From contig SMMW01000622.1 in the NCBI GenBank assembly GCA_004794655.1, forward strand, positions 496,001 through 560,000: a stretch of DNA of 64,000 nt, in the 5' to 3' direction. Source of the DNA: Marisa cornuarietis (taxonomy: Eukaryota; Mollusca; Gastropoda; Architaenioglossa; Ampullariidae). The stretch's first letter is position 1. Each line of letters starts with the position of its first letter. This document shows positions 62,401-64,000 of the stretch, in pieces. The notes under the pieces are model-generated. The model was not told the DNA's origin. It ran no database searches and saw only the letters and a program-made list of their open reading frames with translations. Both the position numbers and the translations under genes were made by a program.

Positions 62401-63438
62401 GGTTAACCTTGACAGTTTGAATTGTGTTGTATACATTTGCTCTAAAGTCATTGGGATGGCAAAGAGTGATCTTCCCACGTTGTAACAGGCAGATATTTTC
62501 AAACGTGTCTGCAATTTTATATGATGATAGGCAAGTCTCATTGGGAGAGTTCCATCAGCTTCTGTTGGGCCTACTTGATTCTGTGCCTGCATGCAAGAGC
62601 AACTGAGGCTGTCCTTTGGTGTTTTAACCCTGTGACCTCAGAACGGTACCATGTGATCATATGTGGGTCTGAAGTGTAATTGTATGGGGATCTGTCTGGT
62701 GTGGCTGGTATGAATGTGTGATTATACAGTCAATTATTGATGGTGCACTGTGTGGTTCTAACCCTTGCTTCTTTATAGAGCTGAAAATAATTGCTTTTGG
62801 GGATTACAAAAAGTCTTTTCTAAAGATGAATTATTAATTTGCAATCCTGACAGTGATAACTACATAAATATGGATTTACTGTTGATGTACATTTTTCTCT
62901 TTATGTAGTTTGCAACTAGAAATATTTCTTCTTTAAGTTTTCTTCATTGAAAGAGTGCATTTAAGAAGGTCCTATTCCAAAACAAAACAAAAGTTAAAAC
63001 CAATAGAAAAAAATTGTTGAAAATATGACTGTTTGGGGCAAATTTTTACAAGACAAATATGGAAAGACAATTTACTGAACAGTCAACTGTATGGCTAGTT
63101 AAAAAGGCCCTTAAATGTTTGTATTATGTATATTTATTACACAAGACTGCATCAAGTCACATTGCTTTCTAATACATTTAAAACACACACACACACACAA
63201 ACTTTCAGTGCAAATAATGGTGACTCCTAGGGTAAATAAATAGTAACAGGATCAAAAAAGAATAAACAGGAGCTGGCTCACACTAATCTATGTCATCTTC
63301 TGACACATCCAAGAATGGTCCCACTCTTGTTACTCCAGCACTGTTGACAAGAAGGTCAAAGTATCCAAGGCCACCAACTACTGTCTTCACATTATTCCAC
63401 TCTGCCAAATCAAGGTTAACAGTCTGAATTCCAGGACA
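50311..63438 (-). CDS. DCXR: DCXR, L-xylulose reductase (dicarbonyl reductase), last five coding exons, 5' partial
   Basis: This NADPH-dependent short-chain dehydrogenase reduces L-xylulose to xylitol and also dicarbonyls such as diacetyl (family knowledge). Minus-strand exons are 63438-63284, 60322-60280, 55308-55144, 51424-51307 and 50414-50311. They join in frame with GT-AG introns into 194 residues. The human protein has 194 residues from the same point, so only about the first 50, with the cofactor GxxxGxG motif, are missing to the right. Visible motifs are LLVNSAGV (NNAG variant with Ser), the Asn of [15 protein letters not shown] with catalytic Ser, YCSTK with catalytic Tyr and Lys, then INVNPT-like [25 protein letters not shown] and IEGGLLCN at the end. 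The active-site tetrad is complete. Introns carry fold-back and LINE insertions. Confidence 0.95.
50666..51011. mobile_element. Fold-back TIR element (50675-51002), second copy, 9-bp target duplication
   Basis: It starts TGAATCCCGGACACTTAATC and ends GTGTCCGATCACC, the reverse orientation of the copy at 24713-25052. It has three GGACACTTAATCCCC-type units on the left and five in reverse complement on the right (about 50920-50995). The core shares CGACACATTTCTCTTACGG with the first copy, read on the opposite strand. ATTATTTTA flanks both ends (50666-50674 and 51003-51011). It lies in the last DCXR intron. Confidence 0.86.
51307..51424 (-). CDS. DCXR: DCXR substrate-binding loop exon
   Basis: 118 bases encode [20 protein letters not shown] and [19 protein letters not shown] plus one base. 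The donor is GTCAGA and the acceptor TTTTCAG. It matches human [15 protein letters not shown]. Confidence 0.95.
51430..54590. other. DCXR intron segment without recognised content
   Basis: Several short ORFs (for example minus strand 52673-52214, plus strand 53656-53979) have no family resemblance. No clear repeat termini were noticed. Confidence 0.4.
54590..54895 (+). mobile_element. LINE C-terminal fragment and tail
   Basis: [20 protein letters not shown] followed by [11 protein letters not shown] resembles the WNSLP...FK..LKTYLF end of CR1/L2-like RTs. A 3' region follows, ending in TTTATTGCTATTATTATGA. Confidence 0.6.
55144..55308 (-). CDS. DCXR: DCXR catalytic exon (Ser, Tyr, Lys)
   Basis: 55 codons encode [40 protein letters not shown] and [15 protein letters not shown]. 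The acceptor is TTTTTACAG and the donor GTAAGT. Confidence 0.96.
55745..56600 (+). pseudogene. RTE/BovB-like RT fragment
   Basis: The region reads [40 protein letters not shown] (motif B) and [11 protein letters not shown] (motif C with FAD-Val in place of FADD). In other frames it then gives [32 protein letters not shown] and [18 protein letters not shown]. The order is that of BovB-like RT. The second catalytic Asp of motif C is lost and at least three frame changes occur. Confidence 0.85.
56600..57300 (-). mobile_element. I-like LINE 3' part, copy a
   Basis: On the minus strand this matches the element at 21345-22360: [20 protein letters not shown] and [11 protein letters not shown], an A-rich 3' region (A-run at 56818-56837), and an end with CTGACATGGCGTAAAACACAA. 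It carries frameshifts. Confidence 0.78.
57345..58262 (-). mobile_element. I-like LINE 3' part, copy b, with RNase H remnant
   Basis: The segment 57358-57640 repeats the content of about 56965-57290 (GACACCAAGGACAAACTGG, CACCTCCTG-type blocks). Further up the minus strand encodes [40 protein letters not shown] and [14 protein letters not shown], an RNase H start whose DGS motif reads TGRS. Either a local duplication or two insertions produced copies a and b. Confidence 0.75.
58263..58995 (+). mobile_element. Possible LINE 3' region
   Basis: It ends with TTAAGCGCCTTGAGTGTGGC and GACGCCATACAAATGTTC followed by TATTTATTTATTATT, the general layout of CR1/L2-like 3' ends. The upstream 600 bases have no readable RT motif. 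Confidence 0.45.
59285..59680 (+). pseudogene. RTE/BovB-like LINE linker fragment
   Basis: [20 protein letters not shown] followed by [20 protein letters not shown] and, after stops, a degenerate continuation matches the region between endonuclease and RT seen at 26200-26280 on the minus strand (ILDLCDQRR...KREKKR). No RT motif follows. Confidence 0.7.
59780..60130 (+). other. Possible LINE tail
   Basis: [20 protein letters not shown] and [12 protein letters not shown] resemble a CR1/L2-like C-terminal WNSLP...FK..L pattern, weakly. It ends before an AAAAATTAAAAATTAAA stretch, 150 bases left of the DCXR micro-exon. Confidence 0.35.
60280..60322 (-). CDS. DCXR: DCXR 43-base micro-exon
   Basis: It encodes (Y)[14 protein letters not shown], including the catalytic Asn of the SDR tetrad, between a TTCATTCAG acceptor and a GTGAGT donor. 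Phases agree with both neighbours. Confidence 0.88.
60850..61175 (+). mobile_element. Diverged LINE tail of the family at 1-1665
   Basis: AACAGTCTACACAATGCTAG, GCAGAATCACGATACTCTCA, AATCAGTACTGTTG and CAAGCACTAAGAGCACAC parallel the 3' UTR at 1400-1610 in order, ending TTTATTATCATTATTATTA. It is considerably more diverged than the 31.5-kb copy. Confidence 0.75.
61220..62640 (-). pseudogene. Jockey/I-like LINE, RT to RNase H, broken
   Basis: On the minus strand, from 62592 down: an RT with [20 protein letters not shown] and FIDNI (motif B), [11 protein letters not shown] (motif C, Asp-Asp present), [20 protein letters not shown] (motif D), then (62001-61780) [17 protein letters not shown] and NHKWTKDYT. 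An RNase H-like part follows near 61460-61300 with [11 protein letters not shown] and [13 protein letters not shown]. Frames change repeatedly. RT motifs before B are missing, so it is 5'-truncated and dead. Confidence 0.82.
62641..63283. other. DCXR intron segment without recognised content
   Basis: AT-rich, with a CA microsatellite at 63184-63200 close to the DCXR exon. Nothing else was recognised. Confidence 0.45.
63284..63438 (-). CDS. DCXR: DCXR exon with NSAG motif (first exon in window)
   Basis: The exon begins after a TGTGCAG acceptor and encodes [20 protein letters not shown] and [20 protein letters not shown], ending VSEDDID plus two bases. The donor GTGTGA is chosen because the alternative 2 bases later would put a TAG in frame, and this choice aligns with human AFDRSFEVN. 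Confidence 0.93.
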
Positions 63439-64000
63439 CTGCACATGTATGTAAATGCATGAAAACACACACACACAAATAAATCAGCAACTGTTTACTT
63501 TCAACGTAATTAAAGACGCCTTAAAAGTACTGTTCAATAAAATGTATGTCTAAAATATTACTTAAAGTAGAATAGTGTAAGAATAGCAAACTTGCATCAA
63601 CAATGGCACTGGCCATCTTGAGTTGTGTGCACTAGAATTACCATGTCTGCTGAAATTTGTGTTTTTCACACAGATATACAATCTGCTTCAACATCACTGC
63701 ACAACCATACTGCTGTCCTTTTGATGCAGTAATGTTGTGACATGCTTGTGTGCAGCATTCTCTTTTTCTGCCCTGCATTTCTCTGTTGCTACGTCTCTGT
63801 ATAATTGATTGTTATGTTTGGGCTGTGTTTGAAGGTGTGCTATTCATTTTGAATCTCTGATGATGTTTTAATTTGTGTAAAGTACACGGAGTCAGAGCCG
63901 TGCTAGGGTAGGCCGAGCAGGGCAACCGCACCAGAGCCTGAGGGGGCCCTATGAAATGAGATTCCATGGTAGGGTATATAGCCTACATTTACGGCTAAAG
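63439..64000. other. DCXR intron segment at the window edge
   Basis: The N-terminal DCXR exon with the TGxxxGxG cofactor motif was looked for on the minus strand and not found, so it lies beyond 64000. A GC-rich block (63893-63950, with GGGTAGGCCGAGCAGGGCA) begins near the edge and is probably the start of another repeat. Confidence 0.45.

Noticed and set aside
63282..63284. Alternative DCXR donor two bases further (GTGAGC)
   Set aside because: It would put a TAG stop in frame. The GTGTGA donor keeps the frame and aligns with the human protein.

Overview
This is a window of an animal nuclear genome. It is AT-rich, its genes have many spliced exons and long introns, and dispersed mobile-element debris is dense. 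The non-LTR families (LINE tails ending in ATT repeats, I-like LINE tails with a GTTAAAC...AACAAAC type end, RTE-like elements with short tandem 3' tails, a tRNA-derived SINE) point to a lophotrochozoan, most likely a mollusc and perhaps a gastropod. That placement is inference; no marker gene fixes the species.

Two host genes can be read exon by exon, both on the minus strand. NTAN1 (protein N-terminal asparagine amidohydrolase, the first step of the Asn branch of the N-degron pathway) has all ten coding exons between 39837 and 5019. They join in frame with GT-AG introns into a 307-residue protein that keeps the TTCH cysteine. DCXR (L-xylulose reductase, a short-chain dehydrogenase) enters from the right edge. 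Its last five coding exons lie between 63438 and 50311 and give 194 residues with the catalytic Asn, Ser, Tyr and Lys. Its N-terminal exon or exons lie beyond the window.

Most of the rest is transposon. Left edge (1-1665): 3' half of a LINE with an open reverse transcriptase (RT). NTAN1 intron 9 (5184-15630): LINE endonuclease remnant, a TIR element with 5-bp target duplication, a broken Ty3/Gypsy element with gag, a tRNA-Trp-type primer site and one LTR, a dispersed repeat carrying a 1.5-kb solo LTR, and a Tigger remnant. NTAN1 intron 5 (17713-23497): a nearly end-to-end but deleted RTE-like LINE with a structured 5' end resembling an HDV-like ribozyme, and an I-like LINE with RNase H. NTAN1 intron 4 (23572-29395): RTE pieces, a fold-back element with 9-bp target duplication, a Gypsy integrase end, a truncated LTR and a 248-bp palindrome. 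Introns 3 to 1 hold only LINE tails, a hAT-like element and possible hammerhead-like repeat. Between the genes (39838-50310) lie a second copy of the dispersed repeat, which preserves the empty site of the solo LTR, and a SINE. The DCXR introns hold a second fold-back element and several LINE fragments.

No CRISPR array, rRNA, true tRNA gene or bacterial or phage gene was seen. The most interesting non-genic signals are the structured 5' end of the RTE element (17788-17885), the paired fold-back elements with 9-bp duplications (24713-25052 and 50675-51002), and the nested repeat history recorded by the empty and filled sites at 46100 and 11932-13436.
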